Assembly: GCF_918797505.1 (NCBI RefSeq)
Contig: NC_092794.1
Span: 75,243,345 to 75,307,344 of the forward strand
Source of the DNA: Bemisia tabaci
Taxonomy: Eukaryota; Arthropoda; Insecta; Hemiptera; Aleyrodidae
DNA length: 64,000 nucleotides
Reading direction: 5' to 3'
Under the pieces are notes generated by a model. The model saw nothing but the letters and a program-made list of their open reading frames with translations. It was not told where the DNA came from and ran no database searches. A program made the position numbers and the translations under genes. Shown here in pieces: positions 44,926 to 54,434 of this stretch (within the stretch, counting starts at the first letter, position 1; each line of letters begins with the position of its first letter).

Positions 44926-46419
44926 CTAGGCTCTGACTAGGCGCCCTCTTCTACTTCCCTCGTTCCCCTCCTGCACGACCAGAATCTCGTTCAGTTCGAG
45001 TCCTCTCTGCTCCAACTGCTTGACGACCCTTGTTTGACTCCGTTGCTTCTTACAGATGTATGCTAGTGCTAAAGTTGTTGTGATAGCTAGTATGATCGTG
45101 ACCGTGTAATGTGCCAGTTTTTGTGGCTCGGAGTTGTCCGCTAGAGTTTCGAGCTTCTCTTTCAATTCCTTCAATTCGTCGTCATTCAGTTGGAGGGTAA
45201 CATCGTATGGTACTTGATGTAACTCGTATTCAATGTGTTTCACGTGGAACATGTTTGAATGCGTGAAGATCAACTTGTTTTCGAACGTCACCGAGTGTGC
45301 ATTTTCTTGGGAGCAAATCGCTGGTCCAAGTATCTGAGTTTTAGCGCCGTTTTCCTCTTTATTCACCATTGCTGTGTTGTTCTGTGTCACTACTACAATT
45401 CCCTTGTCAAATATCATTTTGTCTGTTACTTCCTTGAAGAGGACATCCGTCAGGTCGGCTTCTGTGCACACAAAAAAGTCCGGTTGTTCGTCACAGTGTT
45501 CTACTGAGCGCAGTGACTCTTGCGCTACTTGCACTGGCCTGAATACTTTAATAGTGTCATCGTATCGTTTGGCTGCAATCTCAGTAGTTACCTTTTCGTT
45601 TCTGACGATCAATGGCACCGTGATAACTCCACGGAGGATGGAGCCATCGGACATCTTGATTTCTTCTAGGTCGAAACTTACTTCGGCGAGCAAATACAGC
45701 AGGTAGGGTGCTTGGGTATACAGGGTGTTGTGCAAGGGAGGGGAGTTCTCGATGAATGCGTGTAATTGCGACGGAGGTAGGAGTTTTGCGCTGAGAGTTT
45801 TAGTCCGGAGGGCTGCCATAATTTCGTCGAATTCGTTCAGCATTTGAGACTCTAATAGAATGATCCTGGTATAATTTTCTAGTTTACATAAATTTTCGGA
45901 CATCAAGGTTGTTATTTGCTTCAGATCCCTTCTTATCGCTATGTAATTTTTGATATTTGCCTCTTTGTTTTCGACCGTTAGTTTTTCGAGGTAGCTGGTC
46001 CTTCTTCCGAGATCTTGTCGCAATTTTTCGATTTCTCCGTTCAGCTCCGCATATTTTAACTTTGCCCAAAGCATGGTAGCAAGGGTCGCCACTGATGATG
46101 ACGTTGCCACCGCGCCTGTTATTAGTAAGGGAAGTGCGCGTTTTTGGCGGCTTTTCGCCTCGTAATTTCTGCTTGGAGGTGGGGTTCCCGCAGATCTAAA
46201 CATCCCGGCGAGTACTGAGCTGTGGTATACCTCGTTGCATACCTTGTAGGGGTATATGAGGTCAATGACCAGTGGTATTGTTACTACTCCGTTTTTAAAG
46301 AGCGCTTGTTTGGTGCTATTAAAGGATATTACCGTTGAGTTCTTGATCGTAGTGCATGCCAGTCCGCCCTGCCACAGTGCCATTACGGCTGCGAGAATTG
46401 GCAACCCTGGTGCTTTCAT
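44926..46419 (-). CDS. env: Retroviral-type envelope glycoprotein (F-like)
   Basis: An intact 497-residue frame. A hydrophobic N-terminal signal (residues 1-21, ending GGLA) is followed by a short N-terminal subunit. A dibasic furin-type site RQKR lies at 91-94. A hydrophobic, Ala/Ser/Thr-rich stretch of about 20 residues follows, in fusion-peptide position. A coiled-coil-prone region comes next (about 125-200), then a long ectodomain with several Cys. There is one transmembrane helix (about 437-455) and a 42-residue basic tail. A small first subunit, then cleavage site and fusion peptide, is the layout of errantivirus and baculovirus F envelope proteins. Such proteins mediate membrane fusion. 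A splice acceptor, ttctgtgcgcag, lies 98 bp upstream (ends at 46517, minus strand), in keeping with a spliced env mRNA. The frame is undamaged, but expression is unknown. Confidence 0.85.
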   Translation of the reverse strand: MKAPGLPILAAVMALWQGGLACTTIKNSTVISFNSTKQALFKNGVVTIPLVIDLIYPYKVCNEVYHSSVLAGMFRSAGTPPPSRNYEAKSRQKRALPLLITGAVATSSSVATLATMLWAKLKYAELNGEIEKLRQDLGRRTSYLEKLTVENKEANIKNYIAIRRDLKQITTLMSENLCKLENYTRIILLESQMLNEFDEIMAALRTKTLSAKLLPPSQLHAFIENSPPLHNTLYTQAPYLLYLLAEVSFDLEEIKMSDGSILRGVITVPLIVRNEKVTTEIAAKRYDDTIKVFRPVQVAQESLRSVEHCDEQPDFFVCTEADLTDVLFKEVTDKMIFDKGIVVVTQNNTAMVNKEENGAKTQILGPAICSQENAHSVTFENKLIFTHSNMFHVKHIEYELHQVPYDVTLQLNDDELKELKEKLETLADNSEPQKLAHYTVTIILAITTTLALAYICKKQRSQTRVVKQLEQRGLELNEILVVQEGNEGSRRGRLVRA

Positions 46420-47015
46420 CGTGCTTTGGTTACTGCGTGGCTTGCGCTGTACTATGAATTAGATTTTCCTTCTGCGATTCGGGATTTGCCGTTTAGTCCA
46501 GGTTCTCCTTTTCACCCTGCGCACAGAAAGATGATCATTTTTATTATATAATTTATCATATATTTTATTCTCCTCTTGGGGGGGGGGGGGGGGGGGTTCG
46601 TGGCTGGCTGCATCGCTCCGGCTGCTGAGCGTTCTCACGGCTTCCGCGTCTTTTGCTTCGCCTGCGTTTTTTGGTCTCATGTTCCAGATCTCCCTGGCTC
46701 CTGTGGCAGAGAGGAGCGGGGAAGCGGGGTGCAGTCGGTCTGCCCTGCAGCGCGGATGAAAGCGCTGACTTTGATTTCCTGCTGTCTGCCGTGATCTTGA
46801 AGATTTTTCCCAAGTGAACGGGGTCCCAGTTCGCTTTTTCATCTCGCGGTCGCTCGTCTCGAACTGTCGCGCTGTGCGTCCGGCTTTAACTTTTGGAACT
46901 TGTGAACTTTTGAGGTGACTGTGTCGTGGTATACTCATGCGGGATCCCCATGGGTTCCCTCGGAACGGGTTGTGCGAATTTACTTGGTATAGTTTGCCGC
47001 GTTCATTGCGCGCCT
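46420..47015 (-). other. Gag-env junction, probable pol deletion scar
   Basis: About 600 bp lie between the gag stop and the env start, far too short for pol. An open frame (47019-46459, 186 residues) is basic and Pro-rich with no motif. It overlaps gag by an ATGA and is probably fortuitous. A g-run (near 46577-46596) sits here. No PR, RT, RNase H or integrase motif occurs in any frame. Confidence 0.6.
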
Positions 47016-48209
47016 TCACGGTATGCGCCTACGTGGTATTTTCTTTCGCAAGTGCGCCATCGCGTCGAAGTAGTCCATCGGCCTTTCACTCCACTTCTGT
47101 TTTCTCGCCGAGAGGGTTGCGTACGGAGATTGGTTGCTTTTCGACTCGAACCTTTTTTTGAATTCTTCCTTGATTTCATTTAGCGTTTTGGGTTCCAGTT
47201 CTGCTTCTCTTCTGTCATACCAATCCCTTGCCGCTCCTGCTAAGAAGAAGGCGAGCACTCTTTTCATGTCAGCTTCATCCCATCCGTACGCTTTTCCCTC
47301 AGTTTCCAGGCGACGAAAATGGTCTGTAAGGTCTTCATTCCATTTTCCGCTGAAGAAGGGTAGTTTCAACTTTTCAAAGTATATCCGCACCATGTCGTCG
47401 TCTTCTTCTTCCTCTTCTTCCTCGCTTACTTCCGCTTCTTCTTCTTCCTCTTCTTCCTCGCTTACTTCCGCTTCTTCTTCTTCTTCCTCGCTTACTTCCG
47501 CTTCTTCGTGGTTGATCTCTGCTTCTGCTATTCGAAGATTTTTCGGGTTTTGTAGCTCGTTTGTGCGATTTGAATCCGCGGACTGGCTGTCGGATGTTTC
47601 AGAAGATATGGGCTTGTTTCCTCCGAATCGCGTCCCCTCGGGGCTGTTTGCTGTTGAGATTCCAGAATCTCTGAGGGTGGAAGTGCCGTATCCTTGTGCG
47701 TCGTTTGAACTTCTCGGGGTTTCTGCTGATGTGCTGGATTTGTGCTGGTGTCTGTCGATTATCCACTTCAGTGCAGCCCTGGCCTTTTCAACGGTTCCGT
47801 AGTTGTAGCAATAGTGTTTCTTTGCTAGTTCCCACTCGATCCTCTCTTTTGTAAGCTTGAATATTTCTGCTGGGTCTCCCCTTTCGTCGGTCTTGATTGC
47901 ACGGTAGTTAGGTTCCGTTCCCTTCAGGCGTTCTTCGTATTCTTCCACTGATTTGTACTCTCTGACGTATGTGTAGACGTATGGCTTCTTCAACGGTTGC
48001 CTGGATGCCTCGTCGGTATCCTCTCCTAGCCGGACTCGTAGGAACTCAAGCAGAGTTGCTGCTGGGTAGGATTTTGTGAACTTCAGTACGTCCTCAAATT
48101 GTATATCCTCGTCTATCTTCACTCTTCTTTCCGTCCGCAAGAATGGTAGGATTTCTACGTAAGAGAGTTTGAAAGTGATAGCACCGATTACAAGGGTGAA
48201 GGTATGCAT
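47016..48209 (-). CDS. gag: Gag-like protein, truncated
   Basis: A 397-residue frame. The ATG at 48209 has an in-frame TAA 9-12 bases upstream. The N-terminal 200 residues are not recognised. A repeated acidic segment (EVSEEEEEE units, about residues 235-270) follows. The C-terminal part, FFSGKWNEDLTDHFRRLETE through FLAGAARDWYDRREAE, fits the retrotransposon gag (capsid) domain. It stops in RKKIPRRRIP without zinc knuckles. A complete gypsy gag would usually continue into a nucleocapsid and, by frameshift, pol, so it looks cut short by the same event that removed pol. It would assemble capsids if functional. Confidence 0.8.
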   Translation of the reverse strand: MHTFTLVIGAITFKLSYVEILPFLRTERRVKIDEDIQFEDVLKFTKSYPAATLLEFLRVRLGEDTDEASRQPLKKPYVYTYVREYKSVEEYEERLKGTEPNYRAIKTDERGDPAEIFKLTKERIEWELAKKHYCYNYGTVEKARAALKWIIDRHQHKSSTSAETPRSSNDAQGYGTSTLRDSGISTANSPEGTRFGGNKPISSETSDSQSADSNRTNELQNPKNLRIAEAEINHEEAEVSEEEEEEAEVSEEEEEEEEAEVSEEEEEEEDDDMVRIYFEKLKLPFFSGKWNEDLTDHFRRLETEGKAYGWDEADMKRVLAFFLAGAARDWYDRREAELEPKTLNEIKEEFKKRFESKSNQSPYATLSARKQKWSERPMDYFDAMAHLRKKIPRRRIP

Positions 48210-49283
48210 GGAGGATTCTTATTCATTTTCTACATGCCTCCTCATAGAATAGAGTTGATTCTGGAATACTGCGGGAGGATGCAGATGCTGGGAGGTAAGT
48301 GATTACCAAAATTAATTTTGCACAAATGGCCGAAAAAGGTGGAAAGTAAAAAAAATGAAAAGAAAAAAAAATTATTTTAACTCGTTAGATAAAAAAAAAC
48401 GACGCTTAAGCTATGATTATTTAAACGTCCCTAGTTGACGGTTGTAAGCGCTCGCCCGGCTCGAGATTACAATTGTCAACTAGCGAGGTGAGGTTTATTT
48501 TAGCACTCAAAAAAAAGATTTAAAAAAAGACCTGTAAATGAGTAAAAAATAAATAAATAAATTTTCGTTAATTTTTAAAAAAAGTCTGAAAAACAGTTTT
48601 TAAAAAAAGTCTGAAAGTGGAAATTTTGATTAGGGTTAACACGGGGAACAAAAAAAGAGCAGGCAAAAATTGATTAATATCAAGATTGATAAAGGGGTAC
48701 GGGCAACACTATAATTTTTAACTTTAAACTTAATCTTCCTTTTTTTTTAAAAAATTGTTCTCTAGCGTTCCGTGGGTATTTAAGTACCGTGATTAAATGG
48801 GAAATGAGAGAACCGATAAAAATCAAAACTGAATTCGGAGTTACTCGATGGAACAATATCAAGATAGAACTAAGAAAGAAAGAGAAAAAAAAAACTAAAT
48901 TAAAATCTAAAGAGAAAACTAAAATCGGTGAAAAAGGAAGATAATGATAAAAAAAATTTCAAAAGGGTTTTCAAAGAAATGGAATGAAAATCGTTCGTAA
49001 GAAATGGTTAAACTTTGAAAGAAATTGCGAAAATTTTTATAAGAAAAAACTGAATGAACCAAAGTGAATTTTAAAGTTATTCAATAAACCAAATTTGAAC
49101 ACTTTGAAAGAAAATTTCGACAATTGTGATAAAATTTAAATTTTGAATTTTACCCTAAACACACACTAAAAAATTAAAGAAAAATTTTTTTTTTGGAGAG
49201 TCTCGCTTGGCTTAGTGCAAGGGGTAACCGGACTGAAAGCACTCCAGGGAGTTTAGCTTACTACCCGGCTAGCCTCCAACACT
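48210..49283 (-). other. 5' leader of the LTR element
   Basis: A very AT-rich leader between the 5' LTR and gag. A stem-loop at 48430-48483 (ctagttgac ... gtcaactag) is the only structure I note. It could be a packaging hairpin (inference). No coding. Confidence 0.55.
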
Positions 49284-50070
49284 TATAACGGTCGCAGCGG
49301 GTAGGGCCAAAAGGGCACTCTACTCCCAACTACCTCTCTCCTTTGGGGCGATCTTTTGCCTCCACCACCGTGGATTGATGGATGAGTTCCACGGGACTCG
49401 TTTTAGTAGATATGGGGGTCTTACCACCTACACAGGTCGACGACTCAGGATAGATGAAAGGACTAAGATACGATGGATGGACTACTAAAATGGATGATTT
49501 TATTTGACAGACTCTACAACTCAAATGATCTGATAACTACTTATTACTCAACACTCTAATCTAAACTCTCAACTCTAAACTCGACAACAATCACTCAACA
49601 AAAGGGGGGGGAGGGGGTTCTCGACAAGGCGAGGGTCGCACTGAGTTTTGGGCTCGACGCAGTGAGGAGCAGCTTGGGTGACACCTCGGAGACTACTAAA
49701 CTTTGAAGGTGGAATCGCGGTCGAGCTTACCATGGGACCCTCCTGAAAGTCCTTAGCTGTTGTTTCTCGTTTCCGGCGCTGTATGTTTACGGATTTCCAC
49801 GTTCAGCGGAAAACCATGCTATCGCGCCGGACCTCTGACAAAACGGTAGATTTGCCCGCTTGCAGGGTGTTGGAAATCGCTGTTTTGTCCGAAATCCGGC
49901 GCGGTAGCGCGGCGCGCTGGCCTGATGTTTTGAGTTAGTGGCCGTTCACACTATGCTCAGGCGGAGTTTTCGTGGGAAATCCGGGGACTTCAGCAAGCCG
50001 GGGCAATGCCCCCGCTCCGCGGCTATCGCCCTCGCCGAAATCGCCATCGCCCCATGATCCGATCGTTATA
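49284..50070 (-). repeat. 5' LTR (787 bp)
   Basis: Matches 38706-39491 almost base for base. In element orientation it precedes the leader and gag. Just inside it I find no classical tRNA primer-binding sequence starting TGG at the expected 0-3 bp. A TGGAGGCTAGCC lies 5 bp further in. Confidence 0.93.
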
Positions 50071-50595
50071 GCTTGAACGTTCTAACAATGATCCTACATT
50101 TTTGGATAGGATAATTTTCGGTGACAAGACATAAGTGTACGGCTACGATATGGGGACGAAACTCCAATCATCCTTGTGAGTTGAGAAAGGCAGTGCAAGC
50201 CCAAAAGGAGAGAGACAAGTTCGGTCGAACATAAAAATTGCAGAACACCCATGAGGTTGCCTCTTTTCAAGCCACATATCAACTAAACTAGTTAAGATTT
50301 TTCAAATTTGTGAACGTACCGTTCTTAAGTGTATTTTCAGCTATCAAGAAAGTTCAAGAAAACCTAATTCGGACGCATTTTGGGCTAGTTATCACCAAAA
50401 TCCGGTTTCTTATGGAACAGACCTCGTAATTAAAATCTGTAAAAAACGTTTAAATTATCATACTCTCAGCTTTTAAAAAGCTTCAATTTTTTAAATTTAG
50501 TTTTCTAAGTGCTGAGTAACATCAGTTTTCCCACACCAGTCTCTCGCCACTGCGTGTCCAAAATTTGCGCTCGTCTTTTGGGGTGCTCTGTGAGT

Positions 50596-50790
50596 GTTAC
50601 TCATTGATTTCTTAGAAGGAGGAACAACTATTGAGGCTGACAGAAACTGTGATGTCCTGAAAAGGCTCAAATCAGCAATCTAAAGAAAACACCCTGGTTT
50701 TCGTCCCGTCATGTGTTCCTACTTCATAACAACGCTAGGCCACATACAGCTCATGTGACCAATCAGTTGTTGGAGTTTGGATTGTAGCTG
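50596..50790 (+). pseudogene. mariner transposase middle part, element X
   Basis: Shifted frames read DFLEGGTTIEADRNCDVLKR, LKSAI with a stop, then FHNNARPHTAHVTNQLLEFG. This covers the stretch from the first Asp region to the second catalytic motif of mariner transposases (usually HDNARPH). The catalytic Asp is changed to Asn here. The N-terminal half is missing. The frame is cut by the Penelope-like insertion. Confidence 0.8.
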
Positions 50791-51005
50791 AACGCTTGAA
50801 ATAATGTAGAATTTCTTTAAAAAACTTACATTTTATTGACAAATTTATACCAAAGCTTTTCAAAGCAAACGCTTCATCGTCAGGGTCTCAAAATCAATAT
50901 CACAAAGGCCATAATTTAAATTTCAAACAAGGTAACATATTTCATTGATGGTAACAATTGATAACAAGCTATTAGATCAAATCACTCTTAATAATCAAAA
51001 CATTG

Positions 51006-51629
51006 TCAATGTATGCTTAGTACCTGATTCTCATCAGAGATGGCAGCACATTTTATGTACAGGGGATTAGTTGCCAGATCTACCTCTTTTTGTACATTTA
51101 ATAATTCTTCCCCTCCTTTTACTGCCTTAGTTATTTCATATTTTTCTAGGACTCTAAGCATTTTTCTGTCCCTGTTTTTGTGTAGAATTTTAATTTCTTT
51201 CATCTGATGATTTTCTGCTTTGATGTGCTTAAATACGTTCGAGGATGGTAGTGTCATGTCTTCATTAACTCTACAGTTGATTGAGCGCTCAGTTTCTTCG
51301 ATATATATTTTCTTGCATGAATTACAATATAAACGGTAAACGCCAGTTACATTCTTACTATTACCAATATTGCCTTTACCTTTTTTGATTTTGTCGGTTA
51401 CCTTCCTTATATTGTCTAGTATGCTGTAATTAGTCTTAAAAGCTGTTCTGTACTCAGTTTGGTTTAAACAATCGCTAATTTTTGAGCTAACAGGGCCAAA
51501 ATAATCAATTTTTATTCCCATAGTAGAATTCCCTTCCATTCTAATAACCCTAACAGCCATAAACACGCTGCAATTCATGCAATGGCACATAGAGTGTTTT
51601 CCATTCCACTTAGCCACAAACATAGACAA
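51006..51629 (-). pseudogene. Penelope-like GIY-YIG endonuclease fragment, left copy
   Basis: A 207-residue frame. It contains KNVTGVYRLYCNSCKKIYIE, the GIY-YIG core, then TERSINCRV and SNVFKHI-KAENHQ, and ends with LLNVQKEVDL. The family reads YxxxCxxCxxxYIG-TxR, H and a late Glu. Here YIG-x-TGR has become YIE-x-TER, so both Gly positions are Glu. The His of the usual NEH is Asp. It is presumably inactive. The reverse transcriptase is missing. The first ~90 residues are not conserved. The right copy repeats the same changes. Confidence 0.8.
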
Positions 51630-51777
51630 GAGGAAATCGGTATTATCCAGAGTATTGCTTAAATTAATGGATTCCCTAAATATATTGTCAACAAAATTTT
51701 AAGGAGACATGAAAAACAGTGCTCTGATGCTAACAGCAATGAGGCTAAAAAACCCAAAAATAATGACAAATATGTAT

Positions 51778-52283
51778 AAATTGATTATTTTGGCCCTGTT
51801 AGCTCAAAAATTAGCAATTGTTTAAAAAAAACTGAGTACAGAACAGCTTTTAAGACTAAAAACAGCATACTAGACAATATAAGGAAGGTAACCGACAAAA
51901 TCAAAAAAGGTAAAGGCAATATTGGTAATAGTAAGAATGTAACTGGCGTTTACCGTTTATATTGTAATTCATGCAAGAAAATATATATCGAAGAAACTGA
52001 GCGCTCAATCAACTGTAGAGTTAATGAAGACATGACACTACCATCCTCGAACGTATTTAAGCACATCAAAGCAGAAAATCATCAGATGAAAGAAATTAAA
52101 ATTCTACACAAAAACAGGGACAGAAAAATGCTTAGAGTCCTAGAAAAATATGAAATAACTAAGGCAGTAAAAGGAGGGGAAGAATTATTAAATGTACAAA
52201 AAGAGGTAGATCTGGCAACTAATCCCCTGTACATAAAATGTGCTGCCATCTCTGATGAGAATCAGGTACTAAGCATACATTGA
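51778..52283 (+). pseudogene. Penelope-like GIY-YIG endonuclease fragment, right copy
   Basis: Inverted copy of the left fragment, running to the same stop after SDENQVLSIH. It reads IDYFGPVSSKISN, then GVYRLYCNSCKKIYIEETER. A few residues differ from the left copy (for example CLKKTEYR against CLNQTEYR). The damaged YIEETER motif is shared, so the decay came before the inverted duplication, or the arms were homogenised. Confidence 0.78.
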
Positions 52284-52599
52284 CAATGTTTTGATTATTA
52301 AGAGTGATTTGATCTAATAGCTTGTTATCAATTGTTACCATCAATGAAATATGTTACCTTGTTTGAAATTTAAATTATGGCCTTTGTGATATTGATTTTG
52401 TGACCCTGACGATGAAGCGTTTGCTTTGAAAAGCTTCGGTATAAATTTGTTAATAAAATGTAAGTTTTTCAAAGAAATTCTACATTATTTCTAGCGTTCA
52501 GCTACAATCCAAACTCCAATATATTCAGTGCTACTACCTTCAGACATTGCATTTCAATGTTCGCTAATTTTGAATTAGTTGTTGATCTCCTTTAAAAGG

Positions 52600-52860
52600 G
52601 ACTTTTCTCCCCATTCCCTTTATTCCCAGGATCTCGCCCCGAGTGAATTACTTACCACTTATTTCCTGAGCTAAAGAAGGGTTTTGACGAAAGCGTCCGC
52701 AGACGCCAATGAGCTGAAAGAAGCTGTACAAAAGTGATTGCAAAAACAAGATCAATAGTTTTCCATCGATGGAATTAAAAGGCTCGTGTCTCGGTATGTA
52801 AAATGTGTTCATCGAGATAGGAATTACTTGAGAAAGTAAGCTAAAGTCTTCTCAAACACG
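52600..52860 (+). pseudogene. mariner transposase C-terminal part, element X
   Basis: Frames read HSLYSQDLAPSE, the third catalytic region (family: PPYSPDLAPSD). Then come KASADANELKEAVQK and KTRSIVFHRWN and an ending like the mariner VSxxxKC tail. The third Asp is Glu in this copy. Several shifts and stops. Confidence 0.75.
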
Positions 52861-53152
52861 AAACTATTCAATTTTGAACAAAAAATCGCATTTTGAAAGT
52901 TTTGCAGAATAAAGTTGCATGCTACCATCCTGCCACCTCCTGAGCGCGCGTAAATTTTGGACACGCGGTGGCGGAAGATGGGTGGGAGAAAACTTATGTC
53001 ACTCGCCGCTTAGAAGACCGAATTCCAAAAACTGAAGCGTTTTAAAAAGCTGAGAGTACGACAATTCAAACGCTTTTTACTTATTTAAATTATCTTCATT
53101 AGCTTCCAGAAGATATGATACATATTAACTTACTTTACGAATACCCCTCGTA

Positions 53153-54200
53153 CATTCCATCATTAGGTCCTCATAAACAAAGAATGAAAAGTTTCTCATG
53201 GTCCCACTCCATTATCCCCTTTACAATGCCTAAAATTCAAAATTGTGGCCAATAATCTGGCCATTTAGAACTTCAGTGTTTTAAATCTACCCTCTGTGGC
53301 ATGTCGTGCATTGATACTCATATAATTTTGATTGTAGATTTTAAATATGAAGTGGAAAATAACTTAGGATTATTCTTCATTTCATGTTTGATCTAGGATG
53401 TTACATAAGAATCCATACATCACATGGCACTGTGGGTAGATTATAAATCACTGAATTTCGAAATCTAAATGGCTTTATCATTGGCTGCAAGTTTGAATTT
53501 CGGGCATTTTGAGGCGGGTAAAGGTGTAGAACTGTGCGTAAATTTGTATATGCTATTTAAAAGGACTTAATGATGACATTCAAGTAAGGTAAATGTCTTC
53601 AAATATGTTTCTTTTTTAATTGGTACCAAAAACTAGGTAACAAAATTTTGGCTACGTTTTTTTCAATTTTTCAGAAAATGCCTCGTGGATACAAGGCAGC
53701 AAACTTAAAATTTGAATTCTAAGACGCAAAAATAAGAGGAATAGTACTCCGCAGTGCTTTTTCAACAATAGCTACTTTTAAGTCTCTAATGCCTGTATTA
53801 TGAGTAAATTGCAATGAGTTACCCCTCGGTGTAGGATGTTTCTTTTTGCAGCCTGTCACATTTTTCAAGCAAGAATGCCCTGACGTCTGGATAGTTGCAG
53901 GAAGGAGAATTTTGTCGTTTCAAATTAATATGATCCGTTATTCTAAGTAACATCTCAGGACTGCATGAAGGTTCAATTTTTTTCTTTCTTTCTCTTTTTT
54001 TTTGCTAGGATGGATGCCATTTCCATGAGGAAATTTTCTGAAAGGTAATCATGCCAAAATTAGAAAACAGGTATGAACCTCATATTATTTTTTATGGGAT
54101 CCTCATTCACCTCATGAAAACTTTAAACTCAGCTATTTAGTGAGCTGCTGAAATGAATGAATTTTACCATGTGTCTCATCTCTTATGTACATTTTTTCAG
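53153..54200 (+). other. Remainder of intron 7
   Basis: 53153-53629 shows nothing recognised. 53630-53835 is the right arm of the outer palindrome. 53836-54200 ends with a T-rich tract and cag acceptor. Confidence 0.6.
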
Positions 54201-54377
54201 GAAACTCATAAGTTGAGAATCACGCCTAAAAAACATAAAGTTGATTCCAGGCTAATACGACCACCAATGCAATCACCTGCAGGTCCATCAGCAGTTAGAA
54301 CATCTAGTTTCTCAATAGTTGGCTACGCTGTATTCTCCTTACGTGAAATTCAGCGCAACCAATTTACTCTGAATAAA
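54201..54377 (+). CDS. ANLN: Anillin exon (window exon 8), C2-like region
   Basis: The exon lies between acceptor tacattttttcag and the perfect donor gtaagt. It is 59 codons, in phase 0 on both sides. It encodes ETHKLRITPKKHKVDSRLIR, PPMQSPAGPSAVRTSSFSIV and VFSLREIQRNQFTLNK. The basic loop followed by RTSxFxxVGxxxFxLxE...NxFxLxK fits the second half of the anillin-homology domain just before the PH domain. A 9.4-kb intron follows. Confidence 0.95.
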
Positions 54378-54434
54378 GTAAGTACAGCAGTTGATTATTA
54401 GATTATTATTATGTTTTTTCATGCATGATTTTTA

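Larger units (their letters stand above)
38706..50070 (-). mobile_element. 11.4-kb env-bearing LTR retrotransposon lacking pol
   Basis: LTRs of 786 and 787 bp flank 9.8 kb. The 5-bp gcttg at 38701-38705 and 50071-50075 is the target duplication, inside mariner copy B. The element reads on the minus strand: 5' LTR (50070-49284), AT-rich leader, gag, env, then about 5.4 kb without recognisable coding, a purine-rich tract at 39504-39492, and the 3' LTR. gag and env resemble Ty3/gypsy errantivirus genes. No protease, reverse transcriptase, RNase H or integrase frame is present anywhere between the LTRs. It needs another element's pol to move. Confidence 0.9.
38094..50426 (+). mobile_element. Deleted mariner, copy B, split by the LTR element
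   Basis: Left part 38094-38705, right part 50076-50426 (with the 5-bp duplication removed). It adds up to 963 bp, the length of copy A. TA flanks at 38092-38093 and 50427-50428. It encodes the same HTH remnant (WVKRFKTGQKFVENEEHGK-type, with an in-frame TAA after QA) and, past the LTR element, the block around the first Asp. It is inserted in the left TIR of element X. Confidence 0.9.
50770..52519. mobile_element. Head-to-head pair of Penelope-like element fragments
   Basis: Two inverted copies, about 742 bp (50770-51513, minus) and 745 bp (51778-52519, plus), meet head to head across a 264-bp spacer. Each carries the C-terminal GIY-YIG endonuclease frame of a Penelope-like retroelement, truncated at its 5' end. 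The outermost 26 bp (ttggagtttggattg...) on the left read as mariner coding sequence in element X, and the right end is its inverted copy. So the inverted duplication includes target sequence. The pair interrupts the mariner transposase. Confidence 0.82.
38036..53150. mobile_element. Decayed mariner-type element X, split by two insertions
   Basis: Ends cgaggggcattcgtaaagta (38036) and complement (53150), with TA at 38034-38035 and 53151-53152. Its left TIR (38036-38091 plus 50429 to about 50612) is cut by mariner copy B at a TA. The right TIR is about 52925-53150. Without insertions it is about 2.8 kb, or about 1 kb without the Penelope pair too. It encloses mid and C-terminal pieces of a mariner transposase on the + strand. 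Confidence 0.85.
36825..53835. mobile_element. Outermost degenerate palindrome of the intron-7 nest
   Basis: Sequence at about 36825-36876 plus 37845-37990 matches the inverse of about 53630-53835. The 18-mer agtttgctgccttgtatc (37900-37917) is exact in the opposite arm (53688-53705). Homology continues on both sides of mariner copy A, which interrupts the left arm. The arms are old and diverged. All the mariner and retroelement insertions below lie inside. Confidence 0.55.

Noticed and set aside
46459..47019. 186-residue basic Pro-rich frame after gag
   Set aside because: No retroviral motif, G-run translation gives poly-Pro, and it overlaps the presumed deletion scar. Probably fortuitous.
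47134..47802. 222-residue Ser-rich frame on the + strand
   Set aside because: It is the reverse strand of gag's acidic Glu repeat. The Ser run is a shadow of GAA/GAG codons.
49195..49283. Possible tRNA-like sequence next to the 5' LTR
   Set aside because: It has paired-looking segments (tagcttactacccggctagcc) but no full cloverleaf or CCA logic. Kept only as leader.
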